NCBI GenBank assembly: GCA_040261275.1
Contig: JBDQOI010000012.1
Coordinates: 7,264-71,263, forward strand
Direction of reading: 5' to 3'
DNA length: 64,000 nt
Source: UBA8752 sp040261275
Lineage (GTDB): Bacteria; Bacteroidota; Bacteroidia; Flavobacteriales_D; Sanyastnellaceae
This document shows positions 45,146 to 55,668 of the stretch, piece by piece. The translations under genes were made by a program, and so were the position numbers. The stretch's first letter is position 1. Each line of letters opens with the position of its first letter. Under the pieces are notes generated by a model. The model had not been told where the DNA came from, ran no database searches, and saw nothing but the letters and a program-made list of their open reading frames with translations.

Positions 45146-46321
45146 ATGGTAAAGGATGCGCCCCTCCACATGGTGGACCTCAAGGGTCAGTATGCCCACA
45201 TTCAGGAGCAGATTGACCATGCCGTCCTTGATGTCATCCGATCGGGCGCCTTCATTCAGGGGCCTGCGGTCAAGCATTTTGCCACTGACCTCGCCCATTG
45301 GATGGGTTCAACTCCGGATGAGCCGATTTATGTCATTCCCTGTGCCAATGGAACCGACGCCCTGCAGGCCGCCTTCATGGCGCTCGGCTTGGAACCCGGA
45401 GACGAGGTCATCACGCCGTCGTTCACTTACATCGCGACGGTGGAGGTCATCCAGCTGCTTCGGCTAAAGCCGGTCATGGTCGACGTGGATCCGCGCACTT
45501 TCAACATCGACACGGCGGCCGTGGAAGCGGCCATTACACCGCGCACCAAAGCCATCCTACCCGTCCACCTCTATGGACAGTGCGCCGATATGACCGCCAT
45601 CTTGGACATCGCAGAAAGAAACGGATTATCCGTGGTGGAGGACACCGCACAAGCCATTGGCTCCGTGTGGAATCCAAATGGCGATTCGGCGGGGGGGGAA
45701 ATGGCCGGCACCATGGGCAACATTGGTACGACGAGTTTTTTTCCGTCCAAGAATCTCGGTGGCTATGGAGACGGAGGGGCATGCTTTACCCGGGATGCGG
45801 CACTTGCGGAACGCTTGCGCATGATCTGCAACCACGGATCCAAGCAGCGCTATGAGCACGAGTTGATTGGCATGAACAGCCGGCTGGACAGCATACAGGC
45901 GGCCATCCTGGGGGTGAAGCTGCCGCATCTGAGCGGTTACAATGCCGCGCGGGTAGCTGCAGCGGACCGCTACGACGCCATGTTTGCCGACCATCCGCTG
46001 ATTTCGACGCCCTTCCGCGACCCGCGTTCATCCCACGTTTTCCATCAATACACCCTGCAATTGGGTGCGGTGGGCGATGGGCCGGAAATGCGGGATGCCT
46101 TGGTTGCCCATTTGACCTCGGTGGGGGTTCCTTTCGGCATCTATTATCCAAAGCCAATTCACCGGCAAAAGGCTTTCATGGACTTCGATCAGTCCGCTGA
46201 AGGACTTGGCGTGACAGAGGATCTAACCCACGGGGTCTTCAGTTTGCCGTTGCTCACCGAACTTTCAATCGATTTGCAGACGCACATCGCCGATGCCGTT
46301 CGCACGGGATTGAAGTCGTAA
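45146..46321 (+). CDS. DegT/DnrJ/EryC1-family sugar aminotransferase
   Basis: The 391-residue PLP enzyme has NGTDALQAAFMALGL (phosphate binding), PSFTYIAT, PVHLYGQCADM, EDTAQAIGS and the Schiff-base Lys in SFFPSKNLGGYGDGG. It aminates a keto-sugar nucleotide. With WbpA- and WbpD-type genes downstream, the best guess is the WbpE step, amination of a 3-keto UDP-sugar. The start at 45146 is chosen by homology; TATCTTCG at 45121-45128 is a likely -7 element. Confidence 0.92.
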   Translation: MVKDAPLHMVDLKGQYAHIQEQIDHAVLDVIRSGAFIQGPAVKHFATDLAHWMGSTPDEPIYVIPCANGTDALQAAFMALGLEPGDEVITPSFTYIATVEVIQLLRLKPVMVDVDPRTFNIDTAAVEAAITPRTKAILPVHLYGQCADMTAILDIAERNGLSVVEDTAQAIGSVWNPNGDSAGGEMAGTMGNIGTTSFFPSKNLGGYGDGGACFTRDAALAERLRMICNHGSKQRYEHELIGMNSRLDSIQAAILGVKLPHLSGYNAARVAAADRYDAMFADHPLISTPFRDPRSSHVFHQYTLQLGAVGDGPEMRDALVAHLTSVGVPFGIYYPKPIHRQKAFMDFDQSAEGLGVTEDLTHGVFSLPLLTELSIDLQTHIADAVRTGLKS

Positions 46322-46353
46322 TTTCGCGCGGGTACCCAAACACCCTTCCTGTC

Positions 46354-47664
46354 ATGAAAATCGCCGTTGTTGGAACCGGATATGTTGGTCTTGTGACCGG
46401 CACCTGTTTCGCCGAAACTGGAAATGACGTCATCTGCGTAGACATCGATGCGGCCAAGGTCGAGAAAATGCGCAACGGAGAGGTGCCCATTTACGAGCCC
46501 CATTTGGATGTGCTTTTCGAGCGCAACATCGCGGCTGGGCGACTGAGCTTCACCACCGACCTGGCCGAGGCCGTAGAGCCCGCCGAAGTGATTTTCCTCG
46601 CCCTTCCCACGCCTCCGGGTGAGGACGGCAGCGCCGACCTCAGCTACGTGCTGGGCGTGGCGGACCAGTTGGGAAAGATGATCACCGAATACAAGGTCAT
46701 CGTGGACAAGAGCACGGTGCCGGTCGGGACGGCGGAGAAGGTGACGGCTGCGGTTGGGGCCAACGCCACCGTGGACTTTGACGTGGTGTCCAACCCGGAA
46801 TTCCTGCGCGAGGGCTATGCGGTGGACGATTTCCTGAAGCCGGACCGCGTGGTGATCGGCGTGGGCAGCGACCGCGCCGAGGAGGTAATGACCCGCCTGT
46901 ACAAGCCGTTCATTCGCCAAGGCAATCCGCTGATCGTCATGGACGAGCGCAGTGCGGAGCTCACCAAGTATGCGGCCAACAGCTTCCTCGCCACCAAGAT
47001 CACGTTCATGAACGAGATCGCGAACTTCTGCGAGAAGGTCGGAGCGGACGTGGACAAGGTGCGCCGGGGCATGGGCACGGATACCCGGATCGGACCCCGC
47101 TTCCTCTTCCCGGGCATCGGATACGGCGGAAGCTGTTTCCCCAAGGACGTGCAGGCCTTGCACCGCAGCGGCCGCGAGGCAGACTTCGAATTCGAGATTC
47201 TCACCAGTGTGATGGACGTCAACGAACGCCAGAAGACGGTGCTCTTCGAGCCCCTCCTCAAGAAATTCAACGGCGACCTCAGTGGTGTGAAGATTGCGCT
47301 TTGGGGCCTCGCCTTCAAGCCGGAGACGGATGATATCCGCGAGGCTCCGGCGCTGTATATGATCGAGAAGCTACTCGATGCCGGTGCTTCCATCACCGCG
47401 TTCGACCCCGAAGCCATGGAGAATGTCCGCCAACGTGTGGGCGACCGCATTGCTTTCGCCGATGGCCAATACGCGGCCTTGGATGGAGCCGATGCCCTTC
47501 TCATCTGCACCGAGTGGCAGGTCTTCCGGACGCCCGACTTCGGACGCATGAAGGAGGCGATGAACAACCCCTTCATTTTTGACGGCCGCAACCTTTACGA
47601 CGTGGATGACATGGCCGAAAAGGGCTGGGATTACGTTTCCATCGGTCGCCGCCCCTCCAGCTGA
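46354..47664 (+). CDS. ugd: UDP-glucose 6-dehydrogenase
   Basis: The 436-residue enzyme oxidises UDP-glucose to UDP-glucuronate with two NAD. It has the N-terminal GTGYVGLV Rossmann motif, STVPVGTAEKV, NPEFLREG, the NSFLATKITFMNEIA helix and the catalytic Cys in GYGGSCFPKD. It feeds the UDP-xylose synthase encoded 5 nt downstream. TAATTTCG at 46319-46326 may be its promoter. Confidence 0.96.
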   Translation: MKIAVVGTGYVGLVTGTCFAETGNDVICVDIDAAKVEKMRNGEVPIYEPHLDVLFERNIAAGRLSFTTDLAEAVEPAEVIFLALPTPPGEDGSADLSYVLGVADQLGKMITEYKVIVDKSTVPVGTAEKVTAAVGANATVDFDVVSNPEFLREGYAVDDFLKPDRVVIGVGSDRAEEVMTRLYKPFIRQGNPLIVMDERSAELTKYAANSFLATKITFMNEIANFCEKVGADVDKVRRGMGTDTRIGPRFLFPGIGYGGSCFPKDVQALHRSGREADFEFEILTSVMDVNERQKTVLFEPLLKKFNGDLSGVKIALWGLAFKPETDDIREAPALYMIEKLLDAGASITAFDPEAMENVRQRVGDRIAFADGQYAALDGADALLICTEWQVFRTPDFGRMKEAMNNPFIFDGRNLYDVDDMAEKGWDYVSIGRRPSS

Positions 47665-47669
47665 ACTCC

Positions 47670-48653
47670 ATGAAGCGCGTCCTCATCACCGGTGCGGCCG
47701 GATTCCTCGGCTCCCACCTTTGCGACCGCTTCATCGCGGAAGGCTACCATGTCTTGGGCATGGACAACCTCATCACGGGGGACCTTCGCAACATCGAACA
47801 CCTGACAGGGCTGGACCGGTTCGAATTCCACCACCACGACGTCAGCCAATTCATCCACGTCAAGGGCGATTTGGACTACATCCTCCACTTTGCCTCTCCA
47901 GCGAGTCCCATCGACTACCTGAAGATTCCCATTCAGACCTTGAAAGTGGGGTCACTGGGGGTACACAATTGCCTTGGGCTCGCGAAGGCCAAGGGCGCAC
48001 GCATGCTCATCGCCAGCACAAGCGAAGTTTACGGCGACCCGGAAGTGCACCCCCAGCACGAGGAGTACTGGGGCCATGTCAATCCGGTCGGACCGCGCGG
48101 GGTGTACGACGAAGCCAAGCGTTTTCAAGAGGCAATGACGATGGCGTACCACACCTATCACGAATTGGAGACCCGCATCGTTCGGATTTTCAATACCTAC
48201 GGGCCGCGGATGCGCCTCAATGACGGCCGTGTACTGCCCGCCTTCATCGGCCAGGCCTTGCGCGGGGAGGACCTCACCGTTTTTGGGGATGGCAGCCAGA
48301 CCCGTAGTTTCTGCTACGTGGACGACCTCGTGGAGGGCATTTATCGGTTGTTGCTGTCCGATGAAGTGCGGCCGGTCAATGTGGGCAACCCCGACGAAAT
48401 CACCATTGCCGACTTCGCTGAGGAGATCATTGCCTTGACGGGAACCGACCAAAAGGTCATCTACAAGCCGCTTCCCACGGACGATCCCAAACAGCGCCGG
48501 CCGGACATCAGCCGCGCCAAGGAGATTTTGGGCTGGTCGCCCAAAGTGGGGCGTGCGGAGGGCCTCGCCATCACCTACGACTACTTCAAGGGACTCTCCG
48601 AGGAGGACTTGAGAAAGACCGAGCACAAGGATTTCACATCCTACAGCAAATGA
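47670..48653 (+). CDS. UDP-glucuronate decarboxylase (UDP-xylose synthase)
   Basis: The 327-residue extended SDR has GAAGFLGSH, LHFASPASPIDYL, STSEVYGDP and the catalytic pair YDEAK. PRGVYDEAKRFQEA and RIFNTYGPRM are typical of UXS. It converts UDP-glucuronate to UDP-xylose. It lies between ugd and the acetyltransferase and overlaps the latter by 4 nt. Confidence 0.94.
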   Translation: MKRVLITGAAGFLGSHLCDRFIAEGYHVLGMDNLITGDLRNIEHLTGLDRFEFHHHDVSQFIHVKGDLDYILHFASPASPIDYLKIPIQTLKVGSLGVHNCLGLAKAKGARMLIASTSEVYGDPEVHPQHEEYWGHVNPVGPRGVYDEAKRFQEAMTMAYHTYHELETRIVRIFNTYGPRMRLNDGRVLPAFIGQALRGEDLTVFGDGSQTRSFCYVDDLVEGIYRLLLSDEVRPVNVGNPDEITIADFAEEIIALTGTDQKVIYKPLPTDDPKQRRPDISRAKEILGWSPKVGRAEGLAITYDYFKGLSEEDLRKTEHKDFTSYSK

Positions 48654-49248
48654 CGGAGCGGGGCGCGCACACAGACTGGTTCGCCCACGAATCTGCTGTA
48701 ATCGATCCGGGTTGCAGCATCGGTACGGGATGCAAAATCTGGCACTTCAGTCACATCATGCCCGGGGCTGTCCTGGGAGAAGGCTGCAACATCGGCCAGA
48801 ACGTGGTCATCAGTCCCGATGTGGTGCTGGGCCGCAACTGTAAGGTCCAGAACAACGTCAGCCTCTACACTGGGGTGACCTGTGAAGACGATGTGTTCCT
48901 CGGACCGTCTTGCGTTTTCACCAACATCACCAATCCGCGGAGTGCGGTGGTGCGGCGCGGCCAATACGCCCGGACCCAAGTCGGTCGCGGGGCCTCCATT
49001 GGTGCCAATGCCACCATCGTGTGCGGCCATGACATCGGCGCCTATGCCTTCATCGGTGCGGGTGCGGTGGTGACCAAGGATGTGCCGCCCTACGCCTTGG
49101 TCGTGGGCAATCCCGCGCAGCACGTCGGCTGGATGAGCGCCTTTGGACATCGATTGGAATTTGACGAAGCCGGAAGGGCGACATGCCCGGAATCCGGCGA
49201 AGCCTTCGAACTTGTGGACAGCAAAGTCCGTCCCCTATCTACCACAGC

Positions 49249-49252
<4 letters not shown>
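48650..49252 (+). CDS. WbpD/WlbB-type sugar N-acetyltransferase
   Basis: The 200-residue left-handed beta-helix acyltransferase has hexapeptide repeats (SIGTGCKIWHFSHIMPGAVLG, NIGQNVVIS) and NITNPRSAVVRRG, as in WbpD, which acetylates the 3-amino group of UDP-GlcNAc(3N)A. The C-terminus looks extended, with a paired Cys region (ATCPESGEAF). ATGA overlaps on both sides tie it to UXS and the next dehydrogenase. Confidence 0.9.
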
Positions 49253-50562
<1,310 letters not shown>

Positions 50563-50563
50563 T

Positions 50564-51646
50564 ATGGCTGAAAGCGTACACAACCCTAAAGTCCTGTTGG
50601 TCACCGGCGGCGCCGGGTTCATCGGTTCGCACGTGGTGCGGCGTTGGGTCATCCGCCACCCTGAAGTGCGCGTGATCAACCTCGACTCCCTTACCTACGC
50701 TGGAAACCTCGCCAACCTCAAAGACCTCGAGGGAGCGCCCAACCACCGCTTCGTCAAGATGGACATCCGCGATACGGAAGGGGTGACGGCCTTGATGCGC
50801 GAGGAAAACGTGGACTCCGTGATGCACCTCGCGGCGGAGAGCCACGTCGACCGGAGCATCTCCGGCCCGATGGCTTTCTTGGAAACCAACATCATGGGTA
50901 CGGCTTCCATGCTGTCCGCCGCGCGTGCTGCCTGGTCCGAGTCGGAAGGCGGTTTCAAAGGCAAGCGGTTCCACCACGTCTCCACCGACGAAGTCTATGG
51001 CTCACTGGGTGCAGAGGGCTTCTTCACCGAGGACACGGCTTACGACCCACGGAGTCCCTACAGCTCATCCAAAGCAGCAAGCGACCACATCGTAAGGGCC
51101 TGGTACCACACGTACGGAATGCCGGTGGTGCTGTCGAACTGCTCCAACAATTACGGATCGTACCAATTCCCGGAGAAGCTGATTCCGCTCTTCATCCGCA
51201 ACGCCGTGCAGAAGAAGCCGCTTCCCGTCTACGGGAAGGGGGTCAACGTGCGCGACTGGCTGTGGGTGGAGGACCATGCCGCCGCCCTTGAGGTCATCAT
51301 CACCACCGGCTCCGATGGGGAGACCTACAACATTGGCGGGGAGAACGAATGGCGCAACATCGACCTCATCCAGCTCATGTGCCGCCAGCTCGACGCCAAA
51401 CTGGGCCGAGCTGAAGGAGAGACCGAGGAGCTCATCACCTACGTCACGGACCGCGCCGGCCACGATATGCGCTATGCCATCGATCCGACCAAGCTTCGGG
51501 AGGACCTCGGATGGCGCCCGTCCATCACCTTCGAGGAAGGACTGGCCAAGACCATCGATTGGTACCTGGAAAACGACGCCTGGCTCGAGGAAGTCACGAG
51601 TGGGGCTTACCGCGATTACTACGACCAGCAATACGGGGACCGCTGA
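50564..51646 (+). CDS. rmlB: dTDP-glucose 4,6-dehydratase
   Basis: The 360-residue SDR has TGGAGFIGSH, LAAESHVDRSI, STDEVYGSL, the YSSSK catalytic pair, and SNNYGSYQFPEKLIPL with GKGVNVRDWL, all RmlB signatures. It gives dTDP-4-keto-6-deoxyglucose, a precursor of rhamnose and other deoxysugars. RmlA, C and D are not in the window. It shares TGATG with the phosphatase gene. Confidence 0.95.
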   Translation: MAESVHNPKVLLVTGGAGFIGSHVVRRWVIRHPEVRVINLDSLTYAGNLANLKDLEGAPNHRFVKMDIRDTEGVTALMREENVDSVMHLAAESHVDRSISGPMAFLETNIMGTASMLSAARAAWSESEGGFKGKRFHHVSTDEVYGSLGAEGFFTEDTAYDPRSPYSSSKAASDHIVRAWYHTYGMPVVLSNCSNNYGSYQFPEKLIPLFIRNAVQKKPLPVYGKGVNVRDWLWVEDHAAALEVIITTGSDGETYNIGGENEWRNIDLIQLMCRQLDAKLGRAEGETEELITYVTDRAGHDMRYAIDPTKLREDLGWRPSITFEEGLAKTIDWYLENDAWLEEVTSGAYRDYYDQQYGDR

Positions 51647-52410
51647 TGGGTTGGCTGTCGCGTTGGTTCGGGGGCAAGGACAATGCCAAGGAGGCCCAAT
51701 GTGAGCCCATCGACCTGTCGGTTTTCCGGATTGACTACCACAGCCATATGGTTCCGGGTGTGGACGATGGCGCCCAGACCTTGGAGGAATCCCTCGAGAT
51801 GATCGACGCCCTCGTCTCCCTCGGTTACGAGGGGGCCGTGACCACGCCGCATGTCTACCCCGGCATGTACCCCAACACCCCGGAAACCCTGCGCCCTCCT
51901 TTCGGGCAACTGCAGGCGGCCGTGGCGCAGCGACACCCCGGCTTCCAATTGGCACTCGGGGCCGAGTACTTTCTGGACGACAGCCTGCTCGACGCCGTCA
52001 AATCGAACCGCGAATTGCTCACGCCGGGCGGTCGGCTGCTGTTCGAGTTGGCCTTTGTCGAGCCGCCGGACGCCGGACTGCTCCAGGAATTCCTCTTCGA
52101 AGTCCAGATGAAGGGTCTCACTCCGGTGATGGCGCACATCGAGCGCTACCCGTACTGGCACAATGAGCTGCACCGTTTCGAAGAATGGCACGAGCAAGGG
52201 GTCACCCTGCAAGTCAATGCGGCCTCCATTGTTGGTGCCTACGGCCCTGAAATCCAAGAGGCTGCGGAGCAATGCATCGAGAAAGGGTGGGTCAGCATCC
52301 TCGGTACAGATGCCCATGGTATGCGCCACATCGATGCCCTGCATGCTTCACGGACGCATCCGGCCGTCCACACATTGGCCCGGCAGGCCAAGAATCCGAA
52401 ACTGCTCTGA
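51646..52410 (+). CDS. CpsB/YwqE-type PHP-domain protein tyrosine phosphatase
   Basis: The 254-residue PHP metal-dependent phosphatase has DYHSHMVPGVDDG, TTPHVYPGMYP, GAEYFLDD, MAHIERYPYW and LGTDAHG, the five metal-binding segments of CpsB. These enzymes dephosphorylate the tyrosine kinase that sets capsule or exopolysaccharide chain length. The location at the end of a sugar-nucleotide operon fits. The N-terminal 20 residues are basic and amphipathic. Confidence 0.92.
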   Translation: MGWLSRWFGGKDNAKEAQCEPIDLSVFRIDYHSHMVPGVDDGAQTLEESLEMIDALVSLGYEGAVTTPHVYPGMYPNTPETLRPPFGQLQAAVAQRHPGFQLALGAEYFLDDSLLDAVKSNRELLTPGGRLLFELAFVEPPDAGLLQEFLFEVQMKGLTPVMAHIERYPYWHNELHRFEEWHEQGVTLQVNAASIVGAYGPEIQEAAEQCIEKGWVSILGTDAHGMRHIDALHASRTHPAVHTLARQAKNPKLL

Positions 52411-52459
52411 AGCGAAACGCATCGCCTGCCGCTCACAAAGGCGTGTGACGATGGGGCGG

Positions 52460-52786
52460 TCAGCCCACCGGGGCGAGGCGGATGACGATGCCGTCCATGT
52501 CGTCCTTCAAATGCAACTGGCACCCAAGGCGGCTGTTGTCCTCCACGTGGAAGGCCTCGTCCAGCATGTCCTCCTCGTCATCCGACTTCTCAGCCAGATC
52601 TGCCGAAGCGGCATCCTGAACATAACAGTGACAGCTCGCGCACATGGCCATGCCGCCGCACATGCCCTCAACGGGCAATTCTGCGCTCTTGCACAGTTCC
52701 ATGACGTTCATATTCATGTCGGTGGGAGCCTCCAGTTCGTGGGAGACGCCTTCCCTGTCGATGACGGTGACGCGGATGATGGACAT
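52460..52786 (-). CDS. [2Fe-2S] ferredoxin, adrenodoxin type
   Basis: The 108-residue ferredoxin has cluster ligands Cys43, Cys49, Cys52 and Cys89 (CX5CX2C, then 36 residues to C). This is the adrenodoxin/Fdx spacing, with the typical MCGGMAMCASCHCYV and RLGCQL. It lies 2 nt after the reductase gene on the same strand, so the two probably form an electron-transfer pair. Confidence 0.93.
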   Translation of the reverse strand: MSIIRVTVIDREGVSHELEAPTDMNMNVMELCKSAELPVEGMCGGMAMCASCHCYVQDAASADLAEKSDDEEDMLDEAFHVEDNSRLGCQLHLKDDMDGIVIRLAPVG

Positions 52787-52788
52787 GG

Positions 52789-53796
52789 TCAGAATCCGTT
52801 GACTCCATTGACCGTCGTGTACTTGAGCACGAGGTTCTTGTCGGGGTAAATGCGCTTGAAGGCACTCTGCACCATCAGGGTGGCCTCGTGGAAGCCACAG
52901 AGGATGAGCTTGAGCTTTCCCGGATAGGTGTTGATGTCGCCGATGGCGTATATGCCGTCGACGCTGGTGCTGTAATCGAAGGTGTCGACCTCGATGGCGT
53001 TCTTGGAGATGTTGAGGTTCCAATCCGCTATGGGCCCGAGCTTGGGGCTGAGGCCGAACAACGGAACCCAGTGGTCGGTCTCGAGGCGAATTTCACCTTC
53101 AGTCTTGTGCTTTACGGTCACGCCTTCGAGCTTTTCCTCTCCGTCCACACCTACCACTTCGCCGTTGGTGAGCAGTCGGATTTTGCCCTCCGCCGCCATA
53201 TCCAGCACCTTCTGTACGCTGTCCGGGTGGCCGCGGAAGCCTTCTCGGCGGTGCACCAAGGTGACCTCGGAGGCCACGCCGTCAGCGAGGAAGTTGGTCC
53301 AGTCCAGGGCGCTGTCTCCACCGCCGCTGATGACCACCTTCTTTCCGCGGTAAAACTCGGGGTCCTTGATGATGTATTCCACGCCGCGGTCCTCATACTC
53401 CTCCAGACGGTCCACCGGTGGCTTGCGCGGCTCGAAACAGCCGAGGCCACCTGCGATGGCAATGATGGGCGCGCGGTGGACGGTGCCGCGGTTGGTCGTC
53501 ACGATGAAGTGGTCCTCGTCGTCCTTGACGATGGTCTCGGCCCGCTCACCCAGCGTGAATCCCGGCTTGAATGGCGCCGCCTGTTCCATCAGCCGGTCCA
53601 CGAGGTCGCCCGCCAGGATCTCCGGGTAGGCGGGGATGTCGAAGATGGGCTTCTTGGGATAAATCTCGGCGCATTGGCCTCCGGCCTGTGGCAAGGCGTC
53701 AATGAGGTGGCACTTGAGCTTGAGCAGGCCCGCTTCGAATACGGTAAACAGACCGCAAGGTCCCGCTCCGATGATGAGGATGTCCGTCTGGATCAT
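52789..53796 (-). CDS. Ferredoxin-NADP reductase, thioredoxin-reductase-like (YumC type)
   Basis: The 335-residue flavoprotein has an N-terminal FAD motif (LIIGAGPCGLF), LIDALPQAGGQCAEIYPKKPI, an NADPH motif VVISGGGDSALDW, and YAIGDINTYPGKLKLI at the C-terminal FAD site. It lacks the CxxC of thioredoxin reductase, as expected for YumC-type FNRs. The start is at 53796; TACCTTCG (53811-53818) with TTG 22 nt upstream is the probable promoter. Confidence 0.93.
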   Translation of the reverse strand: MIQTDILIIGAGPCGLFTVFEAGLLKLKCHLIDALPQAGGQCAEIYPKKPIFDIPAYPEILAGDLVDRLMEQAAPFKPGFTLGERAETIVKDDEDHFIVTTNRGTVHRAPIIAIAGGLGCFEPRKPPVDRLEEYEDRGVEYIIKDPEFYRGKKVVISGGGDSALDWTNFLADGVASEVTLVHRREGFRGHPDSVQKVLDMAAEGKIRLLTNGEVVGVDGEEKLEGVTVKHKTEGEIRLETDHWVPLFGLSPKLGPIADWNLNISKNAIEVDTFDYSTSVDGIYAIGDINTYPGKLKLILCGFHEATLMVQSAFKRIYPDKNLVLKYTTVNGVNGF

Positions 53797-53863
53797 GATC
53801 GTTTGCGCGGCGAAGGTAGTTTCCACGCCGGCTGCCATGGCAACAACGGCAAAGGCCGTGTGT

Positions 53864-54133
53864 TCACCCCACCGACGAAGTCGGCATGTTGACCGCGACG
53901 ACCTCCTTGACTTCAGGAACCACGCGGCGTACGGCCTCTTCCACTCCGGCGCGCATGGTCATCGCCGCTTGGGCGCAATGGGCGCAGGCTCCCTGGAGCT
54001 CCACTTCCACGACGAGATCCTCCCTCACGTTGAGCACGGTGATGTCTCCACCGTCCGACCGGAGGAAGGGCCGAAGCTCGTCGAGGGCGCGGTCAATGCG
54101 CTCCACAAGGTCCATTGTGGAATCAGCGGTCAT
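53864..54133 (-). CDS. NifU C-terminal domain (Nfu-type) Fe-S scaffold
   Basis: The 89-residue protein is essentially one Nfu domain: LRSDGGDITVLNV and QGACAHCAQAAMTM, with Cys50 and Cys53 able to hold a bridging 4Fe-4S cluster between two monomers. It overlaps mrp by 4 nt, and both act in cluster assembly or transfer. Confidence 0.93.
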   Translation of the reverse strand: MTADSTMDLVERIDRALDELRPFLRSDGGDITVLNVREDLVVEVELQGACAHCAQAAMTMRAGVEEAVRRVVPEVKEVVAVNMPTSSVG

Positions 54134-55266
54134 GAAGGCGAATTTACGGCGGGTGACGCGGAAGCAGGTGGTGGGTCCGGCGCGGGCGCATCGGCAAGCA
54201 CATCAAGCATCCGGTCCGTCAGGCTGGCGATGGCCCGGGCCGCCTCGGTCCCTTGCTGAAGGGCCGCAGGCCGGCCAACATCTCCGGCCTCGCGAATGGC
54301 TTGCACCAGTGGCAACTCGCCGAGGAAGGGCGTACCGGAAGCTTCTGCATACCGCTTCACGCCATCGCGGCCGAAGAGGTGGTACTTGCGGTCCGGCAAA
54401 TCCGGTGGGGTGAAGTACGCCATGTTCTCCACGAGCCCAAGCACCGGTACGTTGATGCTGTCCAGCTGGAACATGGAGACCCCCTTCCGGGCGTCCGCCA
54501 AGGCGATGTCCTGGGGCGTGCTGACGACGACCACTCCGCTCAACGGAACGAGCTGCACCAGCGACAGGTGCACATCACCGGTGCCCGGAGGCAGGTCGAT
54601 GAGCATGTAGTCCAGTTCGCCCCAATCTCCATCCGTAAACAACTGCCCCAACGCTTTTGAGGCCATGGGGCCGCGCCATACGATGGCCTGATCGGGATCG
54701 GCAAAGAAGCCAATGCTCAACATCTTCACCCCGTGGGCCTCAACGGGTCCGATCATGGATTTCCCACCCTTCTCCACCGGCAAGGGCTTCTCGCGCACCA
54801 CATCGAACATGGTCGGCATGCTCGGACCGTGGATGTCCGCATCGACCAGGCCCACCTTGTGTCCGCGACGGGCGAGTTCCACAGCAATATTGGCGGTGAC
54901 CGTGCTCTTGCCCACGCCTCCCTTGCCACTGGCGATCGCGATGATGTGCTTGACCCCGGGCAACACCTTGCGGGTCTCCAGTGTGCGTTCGTTGCTGCCG
55001 ATGGGCACCACCTCCACTTCCGCCGAAATGTCAACGCCTTCGCGCGTACCGAGCTTCTCCAGTGCGAACTCTGCTGCCTCCTTCATCCGTTGACGGGCAT
55101 GCATGGCGGGACTGCTGGACTTGACACGCACCCTGACCTTCCATTGGTTCTCGGTCTCTTCCACTGAAAGGACTTCGGCCAACTCGAGGGTGACGATGTC
55201 CTTACCGAGTTCGGGTTCCACCACGCCTCCCAGTGCCTCGAGGATATGCTGAGTTGTCAATGCCAT
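54130..55266 (-). CDS. mrp: Mrp/NBP35-family Fe-S carrier ATPase
   Basis: The 378-residue protein has an N-terminal MIP18/DUF59 domain (about 1-90) followed by a P-loop ATPase with GKGGVGKSTVTANIA, DADIHGPSMP and DLPPGTGDVHLSL. The CxxC commonly seen in the ApbC C-terminus is absent (MAYFTPPDLPDRKYHLFG instead), which I recall in other Bacteroidota Mrp. It should carry Fe-S clusters together with the Nfu protein. GAACTTTG lies 4 nt before the ATG. Confidence 0.93.
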   Translation of the reverse strand: MALTTQHILEALGGVVEPELGKDIVTLELAEVLSVEETENQWKVRVRVKSSSPAMHARQRMKEAAEFALEKLGTREGVDISAEVEVVPIGSNERTLETRKVLPGVKHIIAIASGKGGVGKSTVTANIAVELARRGHKVGLVDADIHGPSMPTMFDVVREKPLPVEKGGKSMIGPVEAHGVKMLSIGFFADPDQAIVWRGPMASKALGQLFTDGDWGELDYMLIDLPPGTGDVHLSLVQLVPLSGVVVVSTPQDIALADARKGVSMFQLDSINVPVLGLVENMAYFTPPDLPDRKYHLFGRDGVKRYAEASGTPFLGELPLVQAIREAGDVGRPAALQQGTEAARAIASLTDRMLDVLADAPAPDPPPASASPAVNSPS

Positions 55267-55269
55267 GGT

Positions 55270-55668
55270 TCAAAGTTCGGTTGTCGGGTCCCAGAAAATT
55301 GCGTCGAAGTCCACGACGCGGTCATGCTCCACCTTCGACCCCTCCGCGCCCAGGCGATCGGCCATGGTTGTCGGGGTGGGGAAGTGCATTCTCCCGGAGA
55401 GCAAGCCCTGTCGGTTCACCACGCGGTGCGCTGGAACGGGCTCTCCCTCCGCGCCGGGGTCCAGCGCCCGGTTCATGGCCCATCCCACCATCCGGCTGGC
55501 CCGGGCCGCGCCGAGGTAGCGGGCAATGGCCCCGTAGCTGGTCACGCGGCCCTCTGGAATCAATCGGGCCACAGCGTGAACGTCCTGCTCGAAATCGCCA
55601 GAACCCGGGCGCGCCGTGGGCGAGGGCTGAATCGACCCCTGACCCTGGCTTTGGTCTTTTCCGCTCAT
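55270..55668 (-). CDS. Alkyltransferase-like protein (MGMT fold without catalytic Cys)
   Basis: The 132-residue protein has an MGMT-like DNA-binding domain: RLIPEGRVTSYGAIARYLG, the arginine-finger helix ASRMVGWAMNRA, and VPAHRVVNRQGLLSG where active enzymes have PCHR. The acceptor Cys is Ala, so it cannot dealkylate DNA; it may flag O6-alkylguanine for excision repair as other ATLs do. It overlaps the trmB stop by 4 nt. Confidence 0.88.
   Translation of the reverse strand: MSGKDQSQGQGSIQPSPTARPGSGDFEQDVHAVARLIPEGRVTSYGAIARYLGAARASRMVGWAMNRALDPGAEGEPVPAHRVVNRQGLLSGRMHFPTPTTMADRLGAEGSKVEHDRVVDFDAIFWDPTTEL

Noticed and set aside
54139..54146. Promoter TAAATTCG 5 nt before the Nfu-type gene
   Set aside because: The octamer fits the pattern but lies inside the last codons of mrp, where it encodes Val-Asn-Ser. 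Translational coupling to mrp explains the gene without it, so it was left out of the leaderless list.
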